The notes under the pieces are model-generated. The model did not search any database, had not been told where the DNA came from, and saw nothing but the letters and a program-made list of their open reading frames with translations. From contig PAZH01000007.1 of the NCBI GenBank assembly GCA_002716125.1, forward strand, positions 79,180-143,179: a DNA stretch of 64,000 nt. The letters run 5' to 3'. A program made the position numbers and the translations under genes. This document shows positions 17,863 through 26,073 of this stretch, in pieces. This DNA comes from Rhodospirillaceae bacterium. GTDB taxonomy: Bacteria; Pseudomonadota; Alphaproteobacteria; UBA8366. Every line of letters starts with the position of its first letter. Position 1 is the stretch's first letter.

Positions 17863-18669
17863 ATGAATTTACGGTTGCCGCCAATCCTGATCGCACTGAT
17901 TGTCTTGACCGTGTCCGGGTCGCAACTGGGCGCGCATGAATTTTGGCTCGAACCCGATGAATTTTCACCGAAGCTAGACGCGCGAACCGGCGTCCGCATT
18001 CGTATCGGAGAACACTTCGATGGGGCGCTCTATCCTTATCTGACCGGCACGTTCTTTAAGTTTACCGCTGGGCAAGGTGAGAGCGAGCAAGCCGTCGAAG
18101 GACTCGACGGCGACGACGACCCGGCAATCGGCGTCGCGTTCAGGAAAGAAACGCTCGCCATCGTTGCTCACCATTCACAATCCAATCACGTCACGCTCGA
18201 GCCTTGGACAAAGTTTACCGAGTATCTCGCCGAAATTGGGCAGGAAGACATCGCGAAGCGCCATCGCGCGTTGGGCAAACCAACAGAGAAGGTCGAGGAG
18301 CGATACTATCGCGCAGCGAAACTGTTGCTGGATGTGGGTGGGGCTGGAAACGGCGGCGACCGGTTTACCGGCATGCCATTGGAATTGGTCGCGGATCGCA
18401 ACCCGTATGCATTGGAACCGGGCGAACGTTTGCCGGTGCGGCTTTTGCGCGACGGCACGCCGATCGCCGGTGCTCTGGTCACGGCGTTTGCGAAATCCGC
18501 GCCAAAGATGGTCCAGCGTGTGCGGACCGATAGGGACGGGCGGGTGCTCATCGAATTGAATGCCTCGGGCCCTTGGTTGATAAACGCTGTTCATATGACG
18601 GAACCGCCGGCTTTCGCGCGTGTCGATTGGGTGAGTATCTGGGCTTCCCTTGTGTTTTCCGCAAAGTGA
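17863..18669 (+). CDS. DUF4198 domain-containing periplasmic protein
   Basis: 268 residues with a signal peptide cleaved near SQLGAHEFWLEP; the mature protein begins with the AHEFWLEP motif that marks DUF4198. A carboxypeptidase-regulatory/Ig-like beta domain follows, with LPVRLLRDGTPIAGALVTAF and DGRVLIELN typical of the C-terminal half. DUF4198 proteins often lie next to Ni/Co or TonB-type metal uptake genes, and here the neighbour is hupE, transcribed divergently from a 67-base gap. A periplasmic metal-handling role is inferred, not shown. The C-terminus is slightly hydrophobic (VSIWASLVF). Confidence 0.8.
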   Translation: MNLRLPPILIALIVLTVSGSQLGAHEFWLEPDEFSPKLDARTGVRIRIGEHFDGALYPYLTGTFFKFTAGQGESEQAVEGLDGDDDPAIGVAFRKETLAIVAHHSQSNHVTLEPWTKFTEYLAEIGQEDIAKRHRALGKPTEKVEERYYRAAKLLLDVGGAGNGGDRFTGMPLELVADRNPYALEPGERLPVRLLRDGTPIAGALVTAFAKSAPKMVQRVRTDRDGRVLIELNASGPWLINAVHMTEPPAFARVDWVSIWASLVFSAK

Positions 18670-18737
18670 TGTCCGCATCCGTCGAATGATCTACATCTAA
18701 AGTCGGTTTGATAGCGAGTTCTTGGGAGATTTGTCGC

Positions 18738-19682
18738 GTGGTTGATCTGCTGCAGGTGGCGCAATTGCCGCCGTTCCTCATGGAACGGCTCGAGAAAGAA
18801 TATACGATCCACGATTTTATCGATCCGGCGGATCCGGATGCTTTATTGGACGAAGTCGGGCCAAAGATTCGCGGCATCCTCGCGGGCGGTATGAAAGGCC
18901 CAAACGCTAATCTGATTGACCGGCTGCCCAATCTTGAAATCATCTCGTCGTTCAGTGTCGGTTTCGACGCGACCGATGTGGTCGCAGCCCAAGCGCGCGA
19001 CGTCATTGTGACCCATACACCGGAAGTACTGACCGGCGATGTGGCAGATCTCGCCATGACGTTTATCTTGATGGCGCCGCGGCGGATCGGCGAAGCGGAG
19101 CGTTTCCTGCGCGACGGTAAATGGCTGCAGGGGCGTATGGACCTCGGCACGACGGTACGCGGCAAGCGGCTTGGAATTTTGGGCCTCGGGCGAATCGGTA
19201 AAGCGGTGGCCCGACGGGCGGAAGTCTTCGGCCTGCATATCGGCTATTTCGACATTAAGCCGATGGGAGATCTGCCATATCGTTCCTATCCCACGCTCCT
19301 GGAGTTGGCGGCGGCAAGTGACATTCTCTTGGTCGCTTGCGAAGGTGGCGAAGCCAACCGAGGTCTTGTCAGCGCCGACGTGATCGAAGCCGTCGGCCCC
19401 AATGGTTTTTTGGTCAACACGGCGCGCGGCCCGATTGTCGATCAGACAGCTTTGGTCTCCGCGTTGAAGGCGGGCCGGCTGAAAGGCGCGGCGCTCGACG
19501 TGTTCGACGGCGAACCACAGGTGCCCGCGGAACTGATGGCGATGGAGAATGTTGTGTTAACGCCGCATATCGCCAGTTCGACCGACGAAACCCGACGGGC
19601 GATGGGCGATCTCGTCTATGACAATCTCCGCGCTCATTTCGACGGCAAACAGGTGCTGACGCCGGTTCCGCCACAGAAATAA
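18738..19682 (+). CDS. D-isomer-specific 2-hydroxyacid dehydrogenase
   Basis: 314 residues. The Rossmann site GLGRIGKAVARR lies near 145-156. The substrate Arg is in NTARGPIVD (near 227), the Glu of the catalytic pair in DGEPQVP (near 256), and the catalytic His in TPHIASST (near 275). It reduces a 2-keto acid such as glyoxylate or hydroxypyruvate with NAD(P)H. The proline-for-Asp region after the second strand (DIKPMG) gives no firm cofactor choice. The start is GTG 18738, 9 bases after GGGAG; an upstream TTG at 18708 lacks a ribosome site. The next gene follows after 6 bases. Confidence 0.9.
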   Translation: MVDLLQVAQLPPFLMERLEKEYTIHDFIDPADPDALLDEVGPKIRGILAGGMKGPNANLIDRLPNLEIISSFSVGFDATDVVAAQARDVIVTHTPEVLTGDVADLAMTFILMAPRRIGEAERFLRDGKWLQGRMDLGTTVRGKRLGILGLGRIGKAVARRAEVFGLHIGYFDIKPMGDLPYRSYPTLLELAAASDILLVACEGGEANRGLVSADVIEAVGPNGFLVNTARGPIVDQTALVSALKAGRLKGAALDVFDGEPQVPAELMAMENVVLTPHIASSTDETRRAMGDLVYDNLRAHFDGKQVLTPVPPQK

Positions 19683-19688
19683 ACCGCC

Positions 19689-20498
19689 GTGGAAAGTCTT
19701 CTCGATCCGAGCCTCTCGGTTAAGTTGGCTGCGACCGCCGCTTTGGTTGTCTTCGCGACGTTGATTGCGGAGAAAGTCGGCGCCTTTATTGGTGCCATGA
19801 TTGCCGCGTTGCCGCTATCGGCGGGACCTGCATACCTTTTCATTTCGATGGAGCACGATGCCGCGTTTGTGGCGCAGAGCGCGCTGACGGGGCTTGGTAT
19901 CAATGCGATGATTTCGCCGTTCCTCGTGGTCTCCGCCATGCTAATTCATCGCTTCGGTATCTGGGTGGGCCTCGGCGTTGGCTTCGTCTTTTGGGCGTCC
20001 GGATCGTTGGCGATTCTGCATGCCGACTTGCCGTTTCTCGCCGCCATCGTCCTAAATCTCGCAGCCTTTCCCGTAAGTCTCTATCTCTCGCATCCGTATT
20101 TGGATGTGAGCCGGACACGGGCCACCAAGGGCGGACTCTTGGATGTGGCTTTGCGAACAACAGCCGTCGTTGCGGTTGCGGCCGCGGTCATTATTACAGG
20201 GCGATTGATCGGCCCGGAAATGGCCGGGTTCGTCGCTGTCATACCGATCGTCTGGCTCAGCATGTCGGCGGTTTTGTACGCAAGGGCCGGACGTCACACG
20301 ACAGCGGCCGTGTTGGCCAACGGCGTTGGAGGGATGTTTGGCTTCTGCCTCGCTTTGACGGCCTTACACTTGATGGCGGTCCAGAACGGCGAGACGGCGG
20401 CCCTTCTTGTGGCCTTGTTCATCTGTGTTTGTTGGAACTTAGGTCTCACCATCGCCCGGCCCTTTATACCGTTTTATCGTCGGCGTGGTTCTATATAG
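19689..20498 (+). CDS. Predicted integral membrane protein, function unknown
   Basis: 269 residues, almost entirely hydrophobic, with about eight or nine transmembrane helices. The two halves look related: GAFIGAMIAALPLSAGPAY near the N-terminus and GFVAVIPIVWLSM past the middle occupy equivalent positions, which suggests an internal duplication. No transporter signature is recognisable. The start is GTG 19689, and it begins 6 bases after the dehydrogenase stop, so the two genes are probably co-transcribed. A small transporter or permease is possible, but the sequence gives no substrate. Confidence 0.7.
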   Translation: MESLLDPSLSVKLAATAALVVFATLIAEKVGAFIGAMIAALPLSAGPAYLFISMEHDAAFVAQSALTGLGINAMISPFLVVSAMLIHRFGIWVGLGVGFVFWASGSLAILHADLPFLAAIVLNLAAFPVSLYLSHPYLDVSRTRATKGGLLDVALRTTAVVAVAAAVIITGRLIGPEMAGFVAVIPIVWLSMSAVLYARAGRHTTAAVLANGVGGMFGFCLALTALHLMAVQNGETAALLVALFICVCWNLGLTIARPFIPFYRRRGSI

Positions 20499-20500
20499 CG

Positions 20501-21703
20501 TCAGGCTGCGTCTTTTTCGGCAAATGTGCCGATGATGCCCTTTAGCTTCATGGCGTCGATTTCAGCGGCGCTGTAACCAAGTTCCGTGAGGATTTCCTCG
20601 TTGTGCTCGCCAAGATGCGGGCTATGGGTCAGGCGATCGCCGGTTTCGGGTACCGGCTGTCCTGGGATAGAGGCCATCGGCACCTTGCCCAAGGTGTCGT
20701 TCTCGACCCAGCGAAGCGCGCTGACAGCCTGCACCTGTGCGTCTTCCAGCAAGTCGAGATGCGTTTGCACTTTGGCGTTCAGGATATCCGCTTCGGAGAT
20801 TAGTTTATTCCATTCGTCGCTGGTTTTGGTGGCGATGACCGGACGCATCTCCGCCAAGAGCACCTCACGATTGGCGACCCGATCCATGGGCGTCACGAAG
20901 CGCGGGTCGTCCAGCCATTCTTCCTTGCCGATCACCGTGCAAAGCTTTTTGAAGTGCGGATCCCGACGCGCATTGATCGACATAAACCCGTCCGCCGTCT
21001 CGAAACTGCCGACGGGCATCCCGATCGGTTCCGCCTGCCCGCCTTGCAGATAGGACTCCATGATCGCGGCTTCTTGGAAAACGAGCGACGCTTCCAGCAA
21101 GCTGGTTTCGATGAGTTTGCCTTTACCTTTCGTCGCCTGGCGATAGAGCGCGGAGGCGGCGGCTTGATAGGCGTAGAGTCCCGTGGCGAAGTCAATGGCT
21201 AACATATTGATCCGTTGCGGGAGGCCGTTGATGTCGCGGTTGATCGACATCATGCCGGTGAAGGCTTGCATGACGGAGTCGGTCGCCGGCTGATCGTTAC
21301 GCGGCCCGGTTTGCCCAAACCCTGTGACCGCGACATAGACGACTTTCGGATTGGTCTTCGCGACCGACTCGTAGTCGAGGCCGAATTTCGCCAACTTACC
21401 GACCCGATAGTTCTGAATCATGACGTTGCAGTCGGCAGCGAGCTTCAGCGCGATCTCCAAACCCTCCCGTGACTTCAAGTCCGCCGCGATGCTGCGTTTG
21501 CCGCGGTGTACGACCACGGAATGTGCCGTCTGGTCGCCCACAGCCTTACCGAGCTGACGGCTCCAGCAACCGGTTCCGGTCGGTTCGAGCTTCACGACAT
21601 CGGCGCCGTTCCGCGCCAGATGCATGCCGCAATAAGGTCCCGCGACACCCTGGCTCAGGTCCAACACTTTCAAGCCTTCGAAAGGCAGGTCTTCCTGTGA
21701 CAC
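20501..21703 (-). CDS. CaiB/BaiF family CoA-transferase (family III)
   Basis: 400 residues. N-terminal GLKVLDLSQGVAGPYCGMHLARNGADVVKLEP is the family III opening. The catalytic aspartate is in AIDFATGLYAY, aligned with the GDsnTG of formyl-CoA transferase. A GKGKLIETSLLEA segment follows. It moves CoA between carboxylic acids, for example succinyl-CoA to an incoming acid. I chose GTG 21703, preceded by GAGGAG; a GTG at 21727 has no site. It converges on the membrane-protein gene with a 2-base gap and is divergent from the Fe-ADH-like gene, with which it may form a catabolic unit. Confidence 0.9.
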   Translation of the reverse strand: MSQEDLPFEGLKVLDLSQGVAGPYCGMHLARNGADVVKLEPTGTGCWSRQLGKAVGDQTAHSVVVHRGKRSIAADLKSREGLEIALKLAADCNVMIQNYRVGKLAKFGLDYESVAKTNPKVVYVAVTGFGQTGPRNDQPATDSVMQAFTGMMSINRDINGLPQRINMLAIDFATGLYAYQAAASALYRQATKGKGKLIETSLLEASLVFQEAAIMESYLQGGQAEPIGMPVGSFETADGFMSINARRDPHFKKLCTVIGKEEWLDDPRFVTPMDRVANREVLLAEMRPVIATKTSDEWNKLISEADILNAKVQTHLDLLEDAQVQAVSALRWVENDTLGKVPMASIPGQPVPETGDRLTHSPHLGEHNEEILTELGYSAAEIDAMKLKGIIGTFAEKDAA

Positions 21704-21843
21704 CGTCGTCTCCTCGTCTCTTTGCACGTATCCTTGTTGCGAAAATCGTCCGAATTCGGCACCGGACCAGTCTCTAAATGTGGCGTATGCGGGTAAAAGC
21801 GCTAAATGGAGACGGGGTAAATGACACAGAAGGCATCATCGGG

Positions 21844-23058
21844 ATGGAGCGGACGGCATTTAAGGCATCGGGATATGCGTGGCGGCTTTATACGGGTCCG
21901 CAGGCGATCGAACGGGGTTTGGTGGAATCGGTGGACCGGGCCCGTGCGAAGCGGGTCTTCGTTGTTTGTTCGCCCTCCGTAAACAAACGGACGGACATCG
22001 TTCGGCGTATCGAAGCAGAGCTTGGTGAGCGGTATGCGGGTGTCTTTGACGGTATTGAAAAGGACTCCACATACCGCTCGGTCGTCGCGGCGAAGGAAGC
22101 GGCGGAAGAGGCAGGGGCAGATCTCTTGATCGGTGCTGGCGGCGGCAGTGTTCTCGTGGCGACCCGCGTCGTTGCCGTTTATATGGGCGAAGACGCCGAC
22201 CCGTTCGAAATCATGACGCAGTATCCCGAGGGGAAACCGGCCTATAGTCCGCGCCTAATGGCCCCGAAGCCGCCGATCTTCAATATTCCGACGACCCCGA
22301 CTAGCGCAATGAACCGAGGTGGGTCCGGGCTAAAGAATCCGGATTTGGATCACCGGATGGAATATTTCGATCCGAAGACGCGCCCGCAGTCGATTTTCAT
22401 TGATGACGATGCTCTGCTGAGCGCGCCCAAAGATCTAATCCGTTCGACGGCGACGACGGTATTCGCCAGTCTTGTGGGTGCCATGTCGCAGACCGACCTG
22501 AACGCGCTGGCGCAGGGGGATCAGCAAACCGCTTATGGACTCGCCTACCCGGCCTATATGCGCTTGATGGACGAGCTAGATAACCCGCAACTCCGAGTCG
22601 ACCTCGCCATGGCGGCCTTTTTGCAGAACCGGGCGGAAGACGATGGCCGCCGCCGTTTCACCACGAATGCCTTCGCTGGGAACTACGCGGTCTCGACGGC
22701 GCTCCACCTGCGTTATCCGAACGTCGGGCAGGGCGAATCGACTTCCGTGGTGCATGCGTCTTCCATGCGCTTGGCGGAAACCCCGGATCTCGAGCCGGCT
22801 CGCGCCGTCGCGAAAGCGCTTGAAGTCTGGGAAGACGGCATGGATGCCGGCAACGCTATTGCCGCTTCGGCTGACAAGCTAGAGGCGGTCTATTCGCGGA
22901 TCGGCGTGCCGACGGCCCTCAGTCAATTGGATATCCCGCGCGACGATCTGATCAACATCGCGAAAGAGACGATCAAGAATTTTAACGCCAATGCCGGCGC
23001 TCGGTCGCCAGACGAGCAGGTCGCCAGCGCGATGAAACTGCTCGAAGCGGCTTGGTAG
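21844..23058 (+). CDS. Iron-containing alcohol dehydrogenase-like protein with altered metal site
   Basis: 404 residues from ATG 21844 (AAGG about 10 bases upstream); ATG 21778 is a longer alternative without a ribosome site. The GAGGGSVL dinucleotide loop near 97-104 and the IFNIPTTPTSAMN stretch place it in the Fe-ADH/dehydroquinate-synthase-like family. The usual Asp...His and AHALG/His metal ligands are not where expected: the equivalent helix reads RSTATTVFASLVGAMSQ and the later helix NYAVSTALHLRYPN. It may use other ligands or be metal-free. The gene continues into a 4-base gap before the convergent hydratase gene. Confidence 0.75.
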   Translation: MERTAFKASGYAWRLYTGPQAIERGLVESVDRARAKRVFVVCSPSVNKRTDIVRRIEAELGERYAGVFDGIEKDSTYRSVVAAKEAAEEAGADLLIGAGGGSVLVATRVVAVYMGEDADPFEIMTQYPEGKPAYSPRLMAPKPPIFNIPTTPTSAMNRGGSGLKNPDLDHRMEYFDPKTRPQSIFIDDDALLSAPKDLIRSTATTVFASLVGAMSQTDLNALAQGDQQTAYGLAYPAYMRLMDELDNPQLRVDLAMAAFLQNRAEDDGRRRFTTNAFAGNYAVSTALHLRYPNVGQGESTSVVHASSMRLAETPDLEPARAVAKALEVWEDGMDAGNAIAASADKLEAVYSRIGVPTALSQLDIPRDDLINIAKETIKNFNANAGARSPDEQVASAMKLLEAAW

Positions 23059-23062
23059 GCCA

Positions 23063-23833
23063 CTATTCGGTAAAATTAATCTCCACGCAGCCGAGTTCGC
23101 CGAAATCGGCGATCACGTGATCGCCGGGAGCGACACCGAGGACTCCGGTACACGTGCCGGTCGAGACGATCTCTCCTTTCACCAAACCGCGGCCCGTCTG
23201 CGATTGTTTGTTGGCCAACCATTGCAGCACGTTGATCGGATGGCCGAGTGCGCGGGCGCCAACGCCTTCTTCCCGAAGGTCGCCATTTAGGCTGAGCTTC
23301 ACTTCATGAGCGGCGAGGTCGAAACCCTTCCAGTCCGTGACCATGTCGCCGACGGCTAGTGCGATATTGGCGCCGAAGTCCATTGTCGTTAGCAATCGGC
23401 CCTTGCCGACCAGACCGCCCGCGAGCCGGGAGCCCACGACTTCAATGGCGGCGGCGACGCCATCGATGGCTTGGAACACCTCTTGGAACGAATACTCGGT
23501 ATCCCGCGGCGGAATGTCTGCGCCCAATCGCAGGGCGAATTCACCCTCGACGGCGGGTCTGTGGGCCGGGTCGATCGGAATTGTCGCCGGGCTCGTGTGA
23601 AAGAATCCGGATAAAACGGGACTTGCGCCGGGTTCGGTGGTGTTGAGGACCTTCTGCGCTTCCGCGCTTGTCGAGCCGACCTTAAAACCAACCGACGCCA
23701 TGCCGGAGCAGGCAATTGCGGCGCGCTGGATGGCGAGAGCGTCTTCGAGTGTGGTCGGAGCTTCGTCGGGCGCGACCTCGACGTTGCCGCCATTCCGGCG
23801 GGATTGCCACAGTCTTTCAGCAAGTGATGTCAT
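23063..23833 (-). CDS. 2-keto-4-pentenoate hydratase-type protein (MhpD/FAH family)
   Basis: 256 residues, the usual length of 2-hydroxypenta-2,4-dienoate hydratase and 4-oxalocrotonate decarboxylase. Visible: VGFKVGSTSAEAQ near 47, VEGEFALRLG with the metal-binding Glu, a central GSRLAGG, and LGHPINVLQWLANK near the C-terminus. STGTCTGVLGVAPGD closes the active site. These enzymes add water to the dienol formed after extradiol ring cleavage. No meta-cleavage operon adjoins it; the extradiol dioxygenase of this window lies about 24 kb away. The start is ATG 23833. It converges on the Fe-ADH-like gene. Confidence 0.85.
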   Translation of the reverse strand: MTSLAERLWQSRRNGGNVEVAPDEAPTTLEDALAIQRAAIACSGMASVGFKVGSTSAEAQKVLNTTEPGASPVLSGFFHTSPATIPIDPAHRPAVEGEFALRLGADIPPRDTEYSFQEVFQAIDGVAAAIEVVGSRLAGGLVGKGRLLTTMDFGANIALAVGDMVTDWKGFDLAAHEVKLSLNGDLREEGVGARALGHPINVLQWLANKQSQTGRGLVKGEIVSTGTCTGVLGVAPGDHVIADFGELGCVEINFTE

Positions 23834-23940
23834 TGCGATCTCTTATGTCGGCTTCATGTCAGGTTTCTAATATAGCTTCCCGCTGTCCGATGTCCTAAAG
23901 AATCGGAATGGACATAAAAAGTGATAGGGAAATACGGGAA

Positions 23941-24348
23941 ATGAGCAGTACGAAAAAGCCCTTGTCGGAGATGGACGTGCTGGTTGTCGACGACGAAGCC
24001 GATATCTGCACGATGGTGAAGTATGCGTTGCAGAGCCTAGGCGTGCACAAAGTTCATATTGCCGGCAACGGTCGGGACGCCTGGAACATATACTACGAGT
24101 CGAAGGGCCGTTTCGATATGATCGTCAGCGACTGGATCATGCCGGAAATCTCCGGATTGGATTTCCTGAAGCGCGTGCGAGAGCGAAACCAGAGCGTTCC
24201 ATTCGTGATGTTGACGTCTAAAGGCGAGCGCGACGACGTGGCCGCTGCGGCCCAGAATGGGGTAACGGGCTATATCGGGAAACCATTCACCCTACAGGGC
24301 TTCCAAAAGCACATTCGGAAGATCGCAGGGACGGCCGGCTACGCTTAG
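23941..24348 (+). CDS. CheY-like single-domain response regulator
   Basis: 135 residues, a stand-alone receiver domain. All key residues are present: Asp17-Asp18 (VVDDEAD), phospho-acceptor Asp64 (IVSDWIMPE), switch Thr92 (MLTSKG) and Lys114 (YIGKPF). It should therefore phosphorylate normally, unlike the receiver at 1359. I prefer ATG 23941, 9 bases after AGGGAA; ATG 23908 would add 11 residues. Its DWIMPEISGL sequence is close to chemotaxis CheY proteins, so it may serve the chemoreceptor at 8362, but no che operon is present. It converges on hyuB with a 4-base gap. Confidence 0.9.
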   Translation: MSSTKKPLSEMDVLVVDDEADICTMVKYALQSLGVHKVHIAGNGRDAWNIYYESKGRFDMIVSDWIMPEISGLDFLKRVRERNQSVPFVMLTSKGERDDVAAAAQNGVTGYIGKPFTLQGFQKHIRKIAGTAGYA

Positions 24349-24352
24349 TCCG

Positions 24353-26071
24353 CTAATCGCCCGCCGCTTGTCGACGGGCGGCTGTCCGATCGGCGTCGAC
24401 AGTGAAATCTTCAGACACAATGACGCCGTAATCCTTTTCCGCGGTTGCGGTATCAATGAAACCGGCGCGAACATCGTCCGCGACGGCGTCCGCGTCCCGC
24501 GTCATGGGGTCACCGTAACCGCCGCCGCCCGGCATCTCGACGATCAACCGGTCGCCTTTCGGGATTGCTTGAAAGCCCTTGTTTCGGAGCACTTCACCTG
24601 ATTCGAGCGATATCCGTCCTTTGGACCCGCTGCCGCCGTTGTCCCGGCCGCGCGGCGGGAAATGCACCCGCTCGAAAGTGGCGAATATGCCGAAGGGCGC
24701 ATCCTCGCGGTTCGTCAGTTCCATCGTCTGCCCAAGACCGCCCCGTTGACGTCCGGCACCGCCGGAGTTGGCCCGTAATTCCTTTTTCCAAACAACCAAC
24801 GGTGTGATCGCTTCGGTAATTTCGACCGGCACATTGCGCACACCGCTTGGATAAGGCGTCGCCGAGAGGCCGTCTTGCTTCGGACGCGCGCCGGCGCCGC
24901 CGCTGTGAAAACTCATTACCATAAAGGGCGACATCGTTTCAGGTCCCGTCATGCCGTGGCCGGCGCCGAGTTTCAGGTTCCAGAGGTTCGACGTGCCTTC
25001 CGCCGGGACCACGTCCGGCATGGCTTGGTGTAAGCAACCGAACACGACGTCCGGAAGCATGTGGCCGATACTGGCCCGCGCGACGACGGCACAGGGATGC
25101 GGCGCGTTGACGATGGTGTCTTCCGGCGCGACGACGCGGATCGCGTCGAGCGTACCGGCATTGTTCGGAATGGCGGCGCCGACGACACATTTCACGCCGA
25201 ACGCGGTGTAGGCCTCGGTGTAGCACATCGGGCAATTGATCCCGAATTCCGAGACGCCGGAACTGCCGTCGTAATCAACGATGATCTCGCCGTCGCCGAC
25301 CGTTAGTTTCGCCACGAGGTCGATGGGTTTTTCGTAGCCGTCGATCCGCATGCTGGCGCTCCAGCTGCCCTTCGGCAGTTGGTTGATCGCATCTTCCATG
25401 CCTTTTCGGCTCGTCCGGATGATATGCTCGCCGAGTTGATCGAGGTCGGCCAGCGCATACTCCTCCATCATGGCCAGCAGGCGATTACTGCCGGTTTCGT
25501 TGCAGGCGACCAAGGCGTAAATATCGCCTTCGACCTGGACCGGCTCGCGGACATTCGCCTTCACGAGGTTAAGCACCCATTCATCCATCTCACCCTCGCG
25601 GGCCAGCGGCATGATCGGGATAAAGAGGCCTTCGTGATAGACCTGTTTGCCGTCGGACGATGGACCTAGTCCGCCGATATCGACCAAGTGACTGGTGCAG
25701 GCGAAGAGCGCGACCATTTTCCCGTCCTTAAAGGTCGGCGAGACGATGGTTAGATCGTTCAAGTGCCCCGTGCCCTTCCACGGGTCGTTGGTGAAATAAG
25801 AGTCGCCATCCTTCATCTTCGCGGCCGGGAACACGTTCAAGAAATGCTTCACGGCCCGGGCCATGGAGTTGATGTGCCCCGGCGTGCCGGTCACCGCTTG
25901 GGCCAGCATCTGCCCGTCGAGATCGAATACGCCGGCGGAAATGTCGCCGGCCTCGCGGCTCGACGTGCTGAAGGCGGTTCGGACGAGTGTTTGTGCCTGT
26001 TCTTCGACGACGGAAAGCAAGCGCTTCCACATTACCTGCAATTTGATTTCGCTCATGAGGTCGTCTGTCAT
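24353..26071 (-). CDS. hyuB: Hydantoinase B/oxoprolinase family protein
   Basis: 572 residues. It begins MTDDLMSEIKLQVMWKRLLSVVEEQ, the standard start of HyuB proteins, with AAGGAG 8 bases before ATG 26071; the open frame extends 95 codons further upstream but overlaps hyuA and is not coding. SREAGDISAGVFDLDGQMLAQ, GHLNDLTIVSP and the C-terminal EMPGGGGYGDP are family signatures. With HyuA it forms the heteromeric ATP-dependent amidohydrolase that opens cyclic amides such as N-methylhydantoin or 5-oxoproline; acetone-carboxylase subunits are distant relatives. It starts 2 bases after the hyuA stop, so translation is probably coupled. Confidence 0.92.
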   Translation of the reverse strand: MTDDLMSEIKLQVMWKRLLSVVEEQAQTLVRTAFSTSSREAGDISAGVFDLDGQMLAQAVTGTPGHINSMARAVKHFLNVFPAAKMKDGDSYFTNDPWKGTGHLNDLTIVSPTFKDGKMVALFACTSHLVDIGGLGPSSDGKQVYHEGLFIPIMPLAREGEMDEWVLNLVKANVREPVQVEGDIYALVACNETGSNRLLAMMEEYALADLDQLGEHIIRTSRKGMEDAINQLPKGSWSASMRIDGYEKPIDLVAKLTVGDGEIIVDYDGSSGVSEFGINCPMCYTEAYTAFGVKCVVGAAIPNNAGTLDAIRVVAPEDTIVNAPHPCAVVARASIGHMLPDVVFGCLHQAMPDVVPAEGTSNLWNLKLGAGHGMTGPETMSPFMVMSFHSGGAGARPKQDGLSATPYPSGVRNVPVEITEAITPLVVWKKELRANSGGAGRQRGGLGQTMELTNREDAPFGIFATFERVHFPPRGRDNGGSGSKGRISLESGEVLRNKGFQAIPKGDRLIVEMPGGGGYGDPMTRDADAVADDVRAGFIDTATAEKDYGVIVSEDFTVDADRTAARRQAAGD

Positions 26072-26073
26072 GA

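Noticed and set aside
24355..24385. Inverted repeat (CGCCCG...CGGGCG) at the convergent CheY/hyuB junction
   Set aside because: Only a 6-bp stem, inside the hyuB coding end, with no T-tract; not a supportable terminator.
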